From Methyloversatilis sp. RAC08 (GTDB lineage: Bacteria > Pseudomonadota > Gammaproteobacteria > Burkholderiales > Rhodocyclaceae): DNA of 64,000 bases. The stretch covers positions 2,108,001 to 2,172,000 of the forward strand of contig NZ_CP016448.1 in NCBI RefSeq assembly GCF_001713355.1, given 5' to 3'. Position 1 is the stretch's first letter. Each line of letters starts with the position of its first letter. This document shows positions 1 to 8,936 of the stretch, one piece after another. Both the position numbers and the translations under genes were made by a program. The notes beneath the pieces are model-generated. The model made no database searches, was not told the origin of the DNA, and was given only the letters and a program-made list of their open reading frames with translations.

Positions 1-1134
1 GCGCGGCGCTGCAATCTGCCCTTCTATCGCCCGATCGACTTCGTCGACATCGCCGACGCAGACATTCTCGAATGGGGAGAGCGCCTGGCCCAACGCCACC
101 ATACCGAAGGCAAAGGGCTTTCCCGCGATGAGTCGATTGCCTATCTGGGCGTGTCGTTCTGCGACCTTGCCGCGGATATCGGCGAGGCGGAGGCCTGGCG
201 ACGCTACGAGAAATCGGGTCTGAATGCTTTCGCACCCGTTCGTTTCATGCGCAGGGTCATTGCGCAGTTCGAACCTGACGTCGTTGTCGCGACCACATCG
301 CCACGCATGGAAAAGGCGGCCTTGCGCGCAGCCTTTCAACTCGATGTACCCAGCCTGTGCATGGTCGAGTTGTTCGGACTGCTCGAGGAACCATGGCTCA
401 GTCGGCCCGACAACGGTCATGTGCTGGCCGTGTCTCGTGAAGACGTCCGGAGGCGCCTTGTGGCCGCCGGTCGCCAGGCCTGCGATATTCACCTTACAGG
501 CAGTCCGATGTTCGATCAGCTGGCCGATCCGGATCTGCCCGCTGCGGGTCGCAGATGGCGCCATGAACACGGGGTTGCGGACAGTGAAAAACTCGTCTTC
601 TGGGCTGAACAGCCGGAACCCGGTGATCCGGAACTCCCGCGCAGGGTACGCCTGCATCTGGCGGATCTGTGCCGCCGCAAGGGGTGGCGACTCGTCGTAC
701 GCCTGCATCCCAGCAGTACCGATCATCGTGCAGAGAAGATACCTTCGGACTGCCTGCAGAGTCACGCGCATGAGCCGCTTTCACATGTCATGCATGCCTG
801 CGATGCGGGCGTCACGCTGACATCTACGGTCGGGTGGGAGCTTCTTCTCTGCAACAAGCCGTTACTCGTCATCCGCATATCCGAGTTCAGCAATGCCGTA
901 ACCTACGGCAGCGATGATGGAGCCCTCGTCGTTGACACGCTTGAACAGGCTGCCGGCGGTTTGTCCGATCTGTTGCACGACACCACCGAATCAGCACGGC
1001 TGCAGCAGTTCAGGTCACGGCTGCCCAGCCCCGGCGGCGCGTCGCACCGGATCTGCGACCTGATTGAAAAGACCGTTTTCGCGCGCAACTACAGTCTCGA
1101 AGACATGAGGCGCGCCCGCACACATGCAAACTGA
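1..1134 (+). CDS. GT-B type glycosyltransferase-like / CDP-glycerol transferase-like protein, 5' partial
   Basis: The reading frame is open from base 1, so the gene begins upstream and this is its C-terminal ~377 residues. An internal ATG at 151 exists but the preceding 50 codons read as good protein, so I do not take it as the start. The second half looks like a GT-B nucleotide-sugar-binding lobe: a beta-strand with LTGSPMFDQL (near base 495), VVRLHPSS (near 700), and a loop TSTVGWELLLCNKP (near 825), as in CDP-glycerol transferases and UDP-GlcNAc 2-epimerase-fold proteins. It overlaps the next gene by 11 nt and opens a surface-glycan operon, so a role in sugar or polyol-phosphate transfer at the cytoplasmic membrane is likely. 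The acceptor and donor cannot be told from sequence. Family assignment is by motif resemblance only. Confidence 0.6.
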   Translation, partial: ARRCNLPFYRPIDFVDIADADILEWGERLAQRHHTEGKGLSRDESIAYLGVSFCDLAADIGEAEAWRRYEKSGLNAFAPVRFMRRVIAQFEPDVVVATTSPRMEKAALRAAFQLDVPSLCMVELFGLLEEPWLSRPDNGHVLAVSREDVRRRLVAAGRQACDIHLTGSPMFDQLADPDLPAAGRRWRHEHGVADSEKLVFWAEQPEPGDPELPRRVRLHLADLCRRKGWRLVVRLHPSSTDHRAEKIPSDCLQSHAHEPLSHVMHACDAGVTLTSTVGWELLLCNKPLLVIRISEFSNAVTYGSDDGALVVDTLEQAAGGLSDLLHDTTESARLQQFRSRLPSPGGASHRICDLIEKTVFARNYSLEDMRRARTHAN

Positions 1135-2482
1135 TCAATTGAACACACCGATCCTGCACGTCGTTCACTGCATCGACACGGAAGGACCTCTTGATGAAGA
1201 CATCGATGCGACCTTCAAACGCATCGAGGGCCTTTTCGGCGTCCGCTTGCCCGTTTCTGCCGAGACGCTGACTGCGCTGCAGCGCCGGGATATCCCCCTC
1301 GATGGTCTGGAACATGAAATTGCTGCGGTAATCACCCCCAACCTGTTGTCCTACAATCGCAACTGGGCCGACATACGCAGCATGCTGGACGAGGCGCTCA
1401 GTCCGCAGTTCAGGCGCGAAATGACGGACGACACCGGGCGCGGCTGGGTCTACAGCTGGCATTGCCTCGATCACCTGGGTTACACGGCGAATCCCCGCCG
1501 GAAGGATCTTGGCTACGGGAAGGTGTTTCACTTTTACCGCAGCGTGCTGGCGGAAACAGGAAGTCGCGACGACGAAGTAAACTGGCACTTCCATCCGCTG
1601 TCGCTGACCCGGGAGCCGCTCGCTGCCGCGACATCCTATTCGAACAGCATGGACATCCTGCTGTCGGTGCTGGCACGGCGCATCATCGAGGACGGTTGGT
1701 TTCCGACCACCAACCGCCCGGGCTTTCACTCCGAAAGGCCTGATTCGCACGCCTTTCTCGAACAGTGGATACCGTTCGACTACGCCAATCAGTCCTGCGT
1801 GCTGTCGGAGAGCGAACAGAAGGACACGCATCTGGGGCGCTTCGGCGACTGGCGGCGCGCACCCCTCGACTGGATCGGCTATCACCCGCACCACGACGAC
1901 TACCAGGTGCCTGGCCAGTGTCGCCGTTGGATCTTCCGCTGTCTGAACGTGGGCACCCGTCTGCGGCAACTGACCGAAGCCGACGTGCATGATGCGTTCC
2001 GCGACGCGCTGACGCGGGGCAGTGCGATTCTTGCCTTCGCCGATCACGACTATCGCGACATCCGCCCGGATGTCAGACATGTCAGGATGCTGCTGGAAAA
2101 GGTCGGCCGGGAATTCCCGTCCGTGCGGTTGCGCTTTTCCGGTGCGGAAGAGGCAGCCCGCCGACACACCACGGCGCTGGCGAACGAAACGCCCGCTGCG
2201 CCGCCCGATTTTTCGATCGAACTCGACGGCAATCGAGTCCATGTGCGGCTCGCGCACGGCAGTCTGTTCGGCCCTCAGCCGTTTCTGGCGATGAAAACCA
2301 GATCCGGTCACTACCACCACGACAACTTCGATGTCGTTGAACCGGGTCGCCACTGGACTTACGTGCTGGACGAGCAGACGCTGCCGTTGTCCGACGTCGA
2401 GTGTGTGGGTGTGGGCGGTGCCGGACGATGCGGCGGCTACGGCGTCGCAAGGATCGTGGCTGGCGAACCGCAGCATTCATGA
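1124..2482 (+). CDS. polysaccharide deacetylase-like (WalW-type) protein
   Basis: 452 aa, no signal peptide or membrane segment. The N-terminus has a strand followed by HCIDTEGP (residues 15-22), the usual first motif of NodB-fold deacetylase-like proteins, where the Asp would bind metal. Further on are WHFHPLS (about 154-160), HPHHDDY (about 254) and FADHDYRD (about 305), all His/Asp-rich and plausible metal or catalytic positions. Proteins of this kind occur in polysaccharide clusters and are often called WalW. The start ATG lies inside the end of the previous gene and the stop overlaps the next start (ATGA), so it is translationally coupled within the glycan operon. The natural role would be trimming an acetyl group or another hydrolysis on the glycan; the exact reaction is inference. 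Confidence 0.5.
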   Translation: MQTDQLNTPILHVVHCIDTEGPLDEDIDATFKRIEGLFGVRLPVSAETLTALQRRDIPLDGLEHEIAAVITPNLLSYNRNWADIRSMLDEALSPQFRREMTDDTGRGWVYSWHCLDHLGYTANPRRKDLGYGKVFHFYRSVLAETGSRDDEVNWHFHPLSLTREPLAAATSYSNSMDILLSVLARRIIEDGWFPTTNRPGFHSERPDSHAFLEQWIPFDYANQSCVLSESEQKDTHLGRFGDWRRAPLDWIGYHPHHDDYQVPGQCRRWIFRCLNVGTRLRQLTEADVHDAFRDALTRGSAILAFADHDYRDIRPDVRHVRMLLEKVGREFPSVRLRFSGAEEAARRHTTALANETPAAPPDFSIELDGNRVHVRLAHGSLFGPQPFLAMKTRSGHYHHDNFDVVEPGRHWTYVLDEQTLPLSDVECVGVGGAGRCGGYGVARIVAGEPQHS

Positions 2483-5013
2483 CGGCTGCAATGGTGCGAA
2501 GCGTTCCCGGTTGGCTGTTTCCGGCGTTGTTGTTTCTGCTGTGCGGCGCGATAGCGCTGCCGATGTTGCCAGTCTGGCAGGGCGCCATTCGTCTGCTCGC
2601 GGGCATTGCACTGGTCAGCGTTCTGGCGGACAGCCCGGGCACGCGCCGGGCGATCGCAGCCGTTCTGGCCGTTTGCGCGCTGACTGCGGGTGCGGCGTGG
2701 GTAGCCGGTCTGGCGGCTGCGCCGGTCAGCCATGTGATACACGCCCTGACGGATGTATTCGGACAGCCGCTCGGCCTGTTGCCTGACTTCAGTCTCCTGC
2801 TGTATGACGCGCTTTGCGTCACGGGCCTGATCGGCGTCCTGCTGCGCCGTGATCGCCGCGCCGGATTGCCGCATCTGGCCTTCCTGTCCGCACTCGGGGC
2901 CTTCTGGTGGTGGGGCGTGCTGACGGTTGCCGTGCGGGGCGCTGGCCCGGCGTCCGGAGCTGACCTCTCACAGATGGCCACCGGTCTGTCGGGGTGGGCA
3001 ACATGGGTCTATTGGGCTGCGCTGACCTTGCTGCTCGTCCGCGACGAGTCACAGGTGCAGCACACGCTGAAGGCGCTGGGCATCGGTGGGTTGATCGTCG
3101 GCGCAGTCATCGCCCTGCAGTGGATGGGAGCCGACTTTTCCTACGTCATCGCATCGGTTCCGGGCGTATCGGAAGGCTTTCATCGGGTACGCGGGACCGA
3201 CTACTACCACGCGCCTGCCGCCGGCATCGTCGCGCTGACAGCCCTTGCCCTTTTTGGTCTGACCGACGAGCGACGACGCTTTGCTGCATCGCTGGGCGCT
3301 GCGGCCCTGGTCGGACTGGCCATCCTGAACAACACGCGGGCCGTCAGTCTGGCGCTCATGAGCGGCCTGACCGTTCTGCTGATGGCTTCGTTGTGGCGAC
3401 GCCAGTGGCGGACGACCGCGATGTCGTTGCTCGCTGTCGCACTCGTCGCACCGCATCTGCTCTATCTCAAGCCCTCGCTGACGGGTGCGCCTGCGCAGGT
3501 ATCAGCAGCGACTTCGGAACGGGATGGCTGGACGGACTTCGGACCCTCCTCTGATCCGACGGCCGCGGAATCGCCTGGGGGTACGCCTACGCGAAGGGCG
3601 GCGGTGGCCGAAGTGGCAAGGGCGAACGCGCCGCGGTCGGCGCTGGCTGAAAGCGGCCTTGAAATCCTGCCCGACGCCTGGCTGATCGGTCATGGTATCG
3701 GCACGCTTGATCTGCCCCTCGAAGGCAATTCATTCGGCGGCCTGACCAGCACCTACTCCACGCACACCCTCTACCTGGACATGGCGCTGATGGCGGGCAT
3801 TCCAGCCCTGCTTGCGGCACTTGTCGTTTTCGCTTCGGGCGCAGTCGGAGCCCTGCAGGCCATCTTCGGCAGAAATTCGTCGCCGGTGCGCACCGGGAGC
3901 GCCGCGGCGTTGCTTGCAATGCTGACGATGTTTGCCGTCATATCGCTGTTCCTGCCGCAGGAGCGCAACGAAGTCATCGGAATCGGGTTCGCCGTCGCCG
4001 CACTCGCGCTGGCCGCAGCCGGCCGGTCACGTCCCGAGGCGGCCAGCCCTGCGCTGCAGCAGGTCGGGGCGTGGATTCCCGGCTATGTGCTGATTGCGCT
4101 GGGGGCAGCCGGCTGGACCATCCTGACAAGTCCGGCCTACATCTTCCCGGCTCTGGAGCTGGTGGGCCGACACGGCGCCGAAATCGTTCTCGAACGCCAG
4201 CACGTCTATGTGAATGAGCCCGCGATGCGCCCCGTGCTGGCGTTTCTGCTGCGACTGCGCGGTGGCGACACCGCTCAGGTTTCGCTGCTTGCCGACGGCG
4301 CGCAGGCGCTCGAAGCCCGGCAGGCGTGGATTGTCTGGAACCCCGGTCGCCTTCCAGCCTACCCGGCGCTGGCAAGTCTGCTTGGAAAGCCGCGCCATCC
4401 GCACCGCAACCAGGCCCTCGCCATTTCGATGCCGGCGCACTGGTGGCTGATGCCCTCCGCGCAGCCGACGGCAAGCTTCCTGTTCGCCGGAGCTCGGCGT
4501 GAACTCCCGGCTGGCGGCCTTCACCGGTCCGTTGATGGCGCGTCGATTCAGGTGCCCGTATTGCCCAACCATGCACCTTTCGCCACTATCCGCCTCGGGC
4601 CGACCATCGGCGGGCAGGCCGACCATGTTGCCGACTTCAACCACGGATCCTCGGTGTCGTGGAATGCCGCGCACAATGCCGAAATCCGCTTTCATGTGCC
4701 GGAAATGGCGCAGCAACCGCTGCGGGCATACCGGATGACCGCGCTGCATAACCGCAGCATGCGGGCGGCAGAACGCTACGCCTGGGCTATCGAAGGTTCC
4801 GCGGACGGTCGTGCCTGGACGCAGATCGACAGCCGAAATGGTGAGCGTGTGAGCCACGATGCTTCGCTGCCTTCGACTTACTTGATCCCCGCTGCACCCG
4901 CTTTTCCGTTTTACCGCATCCGCTTCGCCCCGGCCGGGGATGCACCCGGCGCATACGCAGGGCTTGCGGAAATGGAGCTGTATTTTTCACCCGACCGCGG
5001 CTTTACCGATTGA
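2479..5013 (+). CDS. O-antigen ligase/polymerase-like membrane protein with C-terminal discoidin-like domain
   Basis: 844 aa, taken from the ATG that overlaps the upstream stop (ATGA). A longer in-frame start at 2401 exists but would lie inside the previous gene. Roughly residues 1-470 are a run of about ten hydrophobic helices with the Wzy_C hallmarks: NNTRAVSLALM near residue 284, IGHGIGTL near 403 and STHTLYLDMALMAGI near 427, a large periplasmic loop lying between the first two. Another helix sits near 535. The last ~130 residues (about 710-840) contain ADHVADFN, WAIEGSADGRAW and FYRIRF, typical of F5/8 type C (discoidin) sugar-binding folds. The expected job is polymerising or ligating lipid-linked glycan on the periplasmic side; the fused lectin-like tail may hold glycan. 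Whether it is Wzy, WaaL or a protein-glycan ligase cannot be decided here. Confidence 0.7.
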   Translation: MTAAMVRSVPGWLFPALLFLLCGAIALPMLPVWQGAIRLLAGIALVSVLADSPGTRRAIAAVLAVCALTAGAAWVAGLAAAPVSHVIHALTDVFGQPLGLLPDFSLLLYDALCVTGLIGVLLRRDRRAGLPHLAFLSALGAFWWWGVLTVAVRGAGPASGADLSQMATGLSGWATWVYWAALTLLLVRDESQVQHTLKALGIGGLIVGAVIALQWMGADFSYVIASVPGVSEGFHRVRGTDYYHAPAAGIVALTALALFGLTDERRRFAASLGAAALVGLAILNNTRAVSLALMSGLTVLLMASLWRRQWRTTAMSLLAVALVAPHLLYLKPSLTGAPAQVSAATSERDGWTDFGPSSDPTAAESPGGTPTRRAAVAEVARANAPRSALAESGLEILPDAWLIGHGIGTLDLPLEGNSFGGLTSTYSTHTLYLDMALMAGIPALLAALVVFASGAVGALQAIFGRNSSPVRTGSAAALLAMLTMFAVISLFLPQERNEVIGIGFAVAALALAAAGRSRPEAASPALQQVGAWIPGYVLIALGAAGWTILTSPAYIFPALELVGRHGAEIVLERQHVYVNEPAMRPVLAFLLRLRGGDTAQVSLLADGAQALEARQAWIVWNPGRLPAYPALASLLGKPRHPHRNQALAISMPAHWWLMPSAQPTASFLFAGARRELPAGGLHRSVDGASIQVPVLPNHAPFATIRLGPTIGGQADHVADFNHGSSVSWNAAHNAEIRFHVPEMAQQPLRAYRMTALHNRSMRAAERYAWAIEGSADGRAWTQIDSRNGERVSHDASLPSTYLIPAAPAFPFYRIRFAPAGDAPGAYAGLAEMELYFSPDRGFTD

Positions 5014-5020
5014 AGACACA

Positions 5021-6046
5021 ATGAACGAAAAGATTGCAGTGCGTGACATTCACGCAGCAGGTGTAGCGGAAGAATTCGATCGTCTGATGCAGCTCGACAT
5101 CGATGATCTGCGTGCCCACGAGGACGCCTTTGTCGACACGGCTTGCCCGGCCTGTCATGGCGACGATGTGCCGCATGCCTTCGTGCATCAGTCGCTCTCC
5201 TATCGTCGCTGCGGACACTGCGAAACGCTGTTCGTCTCGCCTGGTCCGACGGAAAGCCTGCATCTCGATTTCGTCCGCAGCAGCCGTGCCATGGAGTTCT
5301 GGCGCGAGCACCTGCCGGCGGACATGAAGCGAACACGCCGTCCGATGTATCAGGAGCGGGTGGCCTATGCACGCGATGTCTGGGCGCGCATGGGTGTCAG
5401 ACCACAAACAACCCTGGAATTCGGAGCGGGCAACGGCGAATTCGCCGAAGAACTTGCGGCGACGGGCGTCGTGGAGCGCATCGTGCTGCTTGAACCCCAG
5501 GCATTGAATCTGGAGCAGCCCGGGATCGAGATCATGACCGAAGGTTTCGAGGCGCTCGAGGCGGCCAACCGCAGTTTCGATGCGGTCTTCGCCTGGGAGC
5601 TGATCGAGCACCTGATCGAACCCGATCAGTTCCTGCGTGTGGTGCGCCAGGTGTTGAAGCCCGGAGCCCCGTTCATCCTGTCGACGCCGAATGAACGCAG
5701 TGTCGAGACACGCAGGCTCGGCACCGACTCATCGAACATCCTGTTCGATCATGTGCGGCTCTACAATCCAGCGTCGATATCCACGCTGCTCGAACGCAAT
5801 GGATTCCGCGTCGTCGAGCTGTGCACGCCGGGCAAGCTCGACGTCGCACGGCTGCAGGGATACCGGGCAGAGCATCCGGACCTGTTCGGCGACGATCCGT
5901 GCCTGAATCTGATCCTGAGTGACGAGCAGGCGAGCGCGGCTTTCCAGACATTTCTCCAGCAGAACCTGCTGTCGAGTCACATGCGTGTCGTCGCCGTGGC
6001 AGACGGTGAATGGCGTGGCGGCAAGACGCCGTTGCTGCGAAGCTGA
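5021..6046 (+). CDS. class I SAM-dependent methyltransferase with N-terminal zinc-finger-like motif
   Basis: 341 aa from ATG 5021, 7 nt after the previous stop; an upstream in-frame ATG at 4940 is inside the preceding gene and is not needed. Residues 42-67 hold CPAC and CGHC pairs (C42, C45, C64, C67), the putative zinc-binding N-terminal domain seen in sugar C-methyltransferases (Methyltransf_13/11/14 architecture). The SAM-binding loop LEFGAGNGEF is near residues 133-142, followed by FDAVFAWELIEHL (post-II motif). The C-terminal usual third domain is short here. Placement in the glycan operon points to a nucleotide-sugar or glycan methyltransferase in the cytoplasm. The substrate is unknown. 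Confidence 0.7.
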   Translation: MNEKIAVRDIHAAGVAEEFDRLMQLDIDDLRAHEDAFVDTACPACHGDDVPHAFVHQSLSYRRCGHCETLFVSPGPTESLHLDFVRSSRAMEFWREHLPADMKRTRRPMYQERVAYARDVWARMGVRPQTTLEFGAGNGEFAEELAATGVVERIVLLEPQALNLEQPGIEIMTEGFEALEAANRSFDAVFAWELIEHLIEPDQFLRVVRQVLKPGAPFILSTPNERSVETRRLGTDSSNILFDHVRLYNPASISTLLERNGFRVVELCTPGKLDVARLQGYRAEHPDLFGDDPCLNLILSDEQASAAFQTFLQQNLLSSHMRVVAVADGEWRGGKTPLLRS

Positions 6047-6065
6047 TACTGGCAGGCGCCGCGGC

Positions 6066-7154
6066 ATGGAAATGATCTACAGCGATTTCGTCGGCAGCCA
6101 GACGGATCCGCTCACCTGGTACGACCTGCTGCCGGGCGATCCGGTGAGGATATCCGGCATGCCGGACAATCGCCCGGGTGGCGAACTGGCCGACGCGCTA
6201 CTTGCCGCCGATCTGCCTGACGATCCGGCTTTGCTCGACCTGCTGACTGCCCGCCTGTTGAACGATACGGACGACCTCTCGAAGTACCCGCACTGGCGCG
6301 AGCTTGCAACGCGACTTTCGCGCCTCATGTGTTCGCAGCTGGCCGCAGGGGGCTCGCGTCCGCTGAGGATGCAGGCACAGCGTCTCAACTACTGCATCCA
6401 GAGCCTGCTCGATCGCGGGCGTCCGGAAGCCTTCACGCCGTCCGACCTGATCGAGATCACGCTGAAGGGGAGCAAGCCCTGGGACTGCGTCATGCATCAG
6501 GGTGCGCGCTGGTGGCTGACGTCCGACGAAGTCAATGTTCATCGCGAGGATGCATCGGGTGCGGTCGGCTGGCGCCGCGGCTTGCCGACCCAGCTCGATC
6601 CGCTGCCCGACGGACGCCTGTCGGTCGGGTCGATCTACACGCCGGGCGCGCATCTTGTCGATGGCCTGAAGTGGTCCGAGATTGCGCACGATCAGCCGGT
6701 TCCGCTTGTTTTCGAGCACGACGGCGGACTGTGTTTCCTCGACCACTCCGGCGTGATCTGGCGCGACTGTCCCCGCGCAGTCCTGTGGCGGACACCCTGC
6801 AGCCAGGTGCACTTTGCGCGCCTGATCGATGGCGTCATTTATTGTCTGGACAATGCCGACTTCGGGCATCTGACGTGCTGCGACATCGCATCGGGCGCGA
6901 TCGCGCGCCACGCGACAGATCCGGTTCAGGTGTGCAATGACGTCACGCTGGCCGGTGGCCAGATTTACATGATCGACAAGCAGCAGGGCAGCGTCTTCAA
7001 GTTCGACCGCGACTTCCGTTTCATCGGTCGCGCATTGCATTTCGGGCGAGGCCCGGGCGAACTGCTGGATCCGGTCGGGCTGCGGTTTCAGGGCGAAAAG
7101 CTGCGCGTGGTAAGCTGGCTTTCAGGCCGTCTGACAGAGTTGAGACCCTTCTGA
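6066..7154 (+). CDS. unknown protein with propeller-like C-terminal repeats
   Basis: 362 aa from ATG 6066, 19 nt after the methyltransferase stop. I do not recognise a named family. The first ~130 residues are helical and Asp/Leu-rich. From about residue 140 there are repeated short strand-turn units each built around an aromatic and a Gly: RWWLTSDEVNVHRED, GLCFLDHSGVIWRD, GVIYCLDNADFGHL, GQIYMIDKQQGSVF and LRFQGEKLRVVS. This spacing (roughly 40-50 residues) resembles beta-propeller blades of the NHL or Kelch kind. No signal peptide or membrane segment is visible, so it is probably cytoplasmic. Its position between the methyltransferase and the nonulosonic acid genes suggests a role with glycan assembly, possibly a glycosyltransferase-associated scaffold; that is inference. 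Confidence 0.5.
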   Translation: MEMIYSDFVGSQTDPLTWYDLLPGDPVRISGMPDNRPGGELADALLAADLPDDPALLDLLTARLLNDTDDLSKYPHWRELATRLSRLMCSQLAAGGSRPLRMQAQRLNYCIQSLLDRGRPEAFTPSDLIEITLKGSKPWDCVMHQGARWWLTSDEVNVHREDASGAVGWRRGLPTQLDPLPDGRLSVGSIYTPGAHLVDGLKWSEIAHDQPVPLVFEHDGGLCFLDHSGVIWRDCPRAVLWRTPCSQVHFARLIDGVIYCLDNADFGHLTCCDIASGAIARHATDPVQVCNDVTLAGGQIYMIDKQQGSVFKFDRDFRFIGRALHFGRGPGELLDPVGLRFQGEKLRVVSWLSGRLTELRPF

Positions 7155-7283
7155 AACCGCCCGGAACCTGCTGCCGACCGCGCTGCGACCGATCGCCCTC
7201 CACGGCAGAGGAAAGCGGGCTGTCGGTGCCGCTTCAAGCCGCGCAGCGCACTGGCTCACCGGACCGATTCCCGTACGAACACG

Positions 7284-7994
7284 ATGGCTGAACGAATGCT
7301 CTGCACGATCTGCGCCCGCGGCGGTTCCAAGGGTGTGCCCAACAAGAATGCGCGCCTCGTGGCGGGCAAGCCGCTGCTTGCCCACACGGTCGAACAGGCC
7401 ATCGAGAGCGGCTTGTTCGATGCCATCGCCTTCAGCAGCGACAGTGAAACCTATCTTGACCTGGCGGCAAGAGCCGGTGCAACGGTGCTGATCCACCGGC
7501 CGGCAGAGCTGGCCACCGATGTCGCCGGCAAGCTGCCGGTGATCCGGCATTGCGTGTCGGAGGCCGAAGTGCAGCTCGGTTTCCGTGCGGACGTGGTCAT
7601 CGATCTCGATTGCACATCGCCGCTTCGCCTGCCGTCGGACATCCGCGCATGTGCAGCGCTGCTCCGCACGAGCGGCGCCGGAAACGTGGTGACGGCTGCG
7701 CCGGCGCGACGCTCGCCCTATTTCAATCTGCTCGAACGCATGCCGGATGGACGGATCGATCTCGCCAAGCGGCCGGAAGTGCCCATCCTGCGCCGACAGG
7801 ATGCGCCGGCCTGCTTCGACATGAATGCATCGATATACGCATGGGCACGCAATGCCCTGTTCGAGCGTGACGGACTGTTCCACCCGGATACCCAGCTGTA
7901 TGTCATGCCTGAGGAGCGTTCCATCGACATCGACAGCGAACTCGATTTCGAGATCGTCAGTCTGTTGCTGGAACGTCGGGCCGCTGCGTCATGA
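7284..7994 (+). CDS. acylneuraminate (legionaminate-type) cytidylyltransferase
   Basis: 236 aa, usual length for this family. It would activate a nonulosonic acid with CTP to the CMP-sugar. The nucleotide-binding motif ICARGGSKGVPNKN is at residues 9-22, and the substrate loop with CTSPLR is near residue 110. Later, DMNASIYAW and a C-terminal IDIDSELDFE motif match CMP-NeuAc/CMP-Leg/CMP-Pse synthetases (NeuA, LegF, PtmB, PseF). With NeuB-, NeuC-, LegC- and LegH-like genes downstream, legionaminate or a relative is the likely substrate rather than sialic acid. A 129-nt gap separates it from the previous gene, so an internal promoter here is possible. Its stop overlaps the next start (ATGA). 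Confidence 0.82.
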   Translation: MAERMLCTICARGGSKGVPNKNARLVAGKPLLAHTVEQAIESGLFDAIAFSSDSETYLDLAARAGATVLIHRPAELATDVAGKLPVIRHCVSEAEVQLGFRADVVIDLDCTSPLRLPSDIRACAALLRTSGAGNVVTAAPARRSPYFNLLERMPDGRIDLAKRPEVPILRRQDAPACFDMNASIYAWARNALFERDGLFHPDTQLYVMPEERSIDIDSELDFEIVSLLLERRAAAS

Positions 7995-8914
7995 AGTGTC
8001 TGGTGATCGGCTTCGGATCGATTGGCCGGCGTCATGCCCGGGTGCTGGGCGAGATCGGATGCGAGCTTGCAGTGGTCACGTCCGCAACGGACACGTCCCT
8101 GCCCGCTTTTCGCGATCTCCGGAGCGCACTCGATGTGTTTGCACCGGGTTATGTGGTGATCGCCAACGACACCCGCCTGCATGGCCCGACGCTCGCTGCG
8201 CTGGCCAAACATGGCTTTTCCGGGCCCACGCTGGTTGAAAAGCCCATGCTCGCCGGAGCCGGCGAAGCGCCGGTGCTGCCGTCCGGGCCGGTATTCGTCG
8301 GCTACACCCTGCGATTCCACCCGTTGATCACCCGCTTGATGGAACAACTCGATGGACAGGCGCTATGGACCTTCACGGCCTATGTCGGTCAGTATCTTCC
8401 GGACTGGCGTCCCGACCGTGATTACCGGCAGAGCTATTCGGCAAGGCGCGAGGACGGCGGTGTGGTCCGGGACCTGAGCCACGAACTCGATTACGCTCAG
8501 CTGCTAGCGGGGCGCTGGCGCAGCACCATCGCCGCAGGCGGCAAGCTGAGCACGCTGGACATTGACAGTGAAGACGCCGTGACGGTGCTTGCACGCTGCG
8601 AGCGCTGCGAACTGGTGACCGTGCACATGAATTACCTCGATCGATCCGCGTCGCGATGGATTCTGGTCAATGGCCCGTTCGGCACCCTCAGGGCCGATCT
8701 TGTCAAAGGCACACTGGCGCTCAATGGCGATGAGCAACAGTTCGCGGTCGAGCGGGACGCGATGATGCGGCAGCAGCATCTGGCCGCGATGTCGGGCGAC
8801 GACCCGCGGTCCTGCGATGCTGCGACCGCACTGTCGACCGTGCGCTGGGTGGATGCAATTCATCAGTCCCTGGCAGACGGTTGCCGGATCGATGCAGACC
8901 CACACATTGCCTGA
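7991..8914 (+). CDS. Gfo/Idh/MocA family oxidoreductase
   Basis: 307 aa. The N-terminus has a NAD(P)-binding Rossmann motif VIGFGSIGRRHARVLG (about residues 4-19), and the conserved EKP of the family appears as LVEKPM near residue 83. The C-terminal half should form the open-faced sheet that binds the sugar; it has DLSHELDYAQ near 160, where the family usually has a catalytic His in an H/DxxD/H setting. Such genes occur in legionaminic acid and flagellin-glycan clusters, often close to an SDR, and may make a modified sugar or a variant acyl group. It is coupled to the CMP-transferase by a 4-nt overlap. The substrate is unknown. Confidence 0.75.
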   Translation: MKCLVIGFGSIGRRHARVLGEIGCELAVVTSATDTSLPAFRDLRSALDVFAPGYVVIANDTRLHGPTLAALAKHGFSGPTLVEKPMLAGAGEAPVLPSGPVFVGYTLRFHPLITRLMEQLDGQALWTFTAYVGQYLPDWRPDRDYRQSYSARREDGGVVRDLSHELDYAQLLAGRWRSTIAAGGKLSTLDIDSEDAVTVLARCERCELVTVHMNYLDRSASRWILVNGPFGTLRADLVKGTLALNGDEQQFAVERDAMMRQQHLAAMSGDDPRSCDAATALSTVRWVDAIHQSLADGCRIDADPHIA

Positions 8915-8936
8915 ACGAACCTACCGGACCCGCTGA

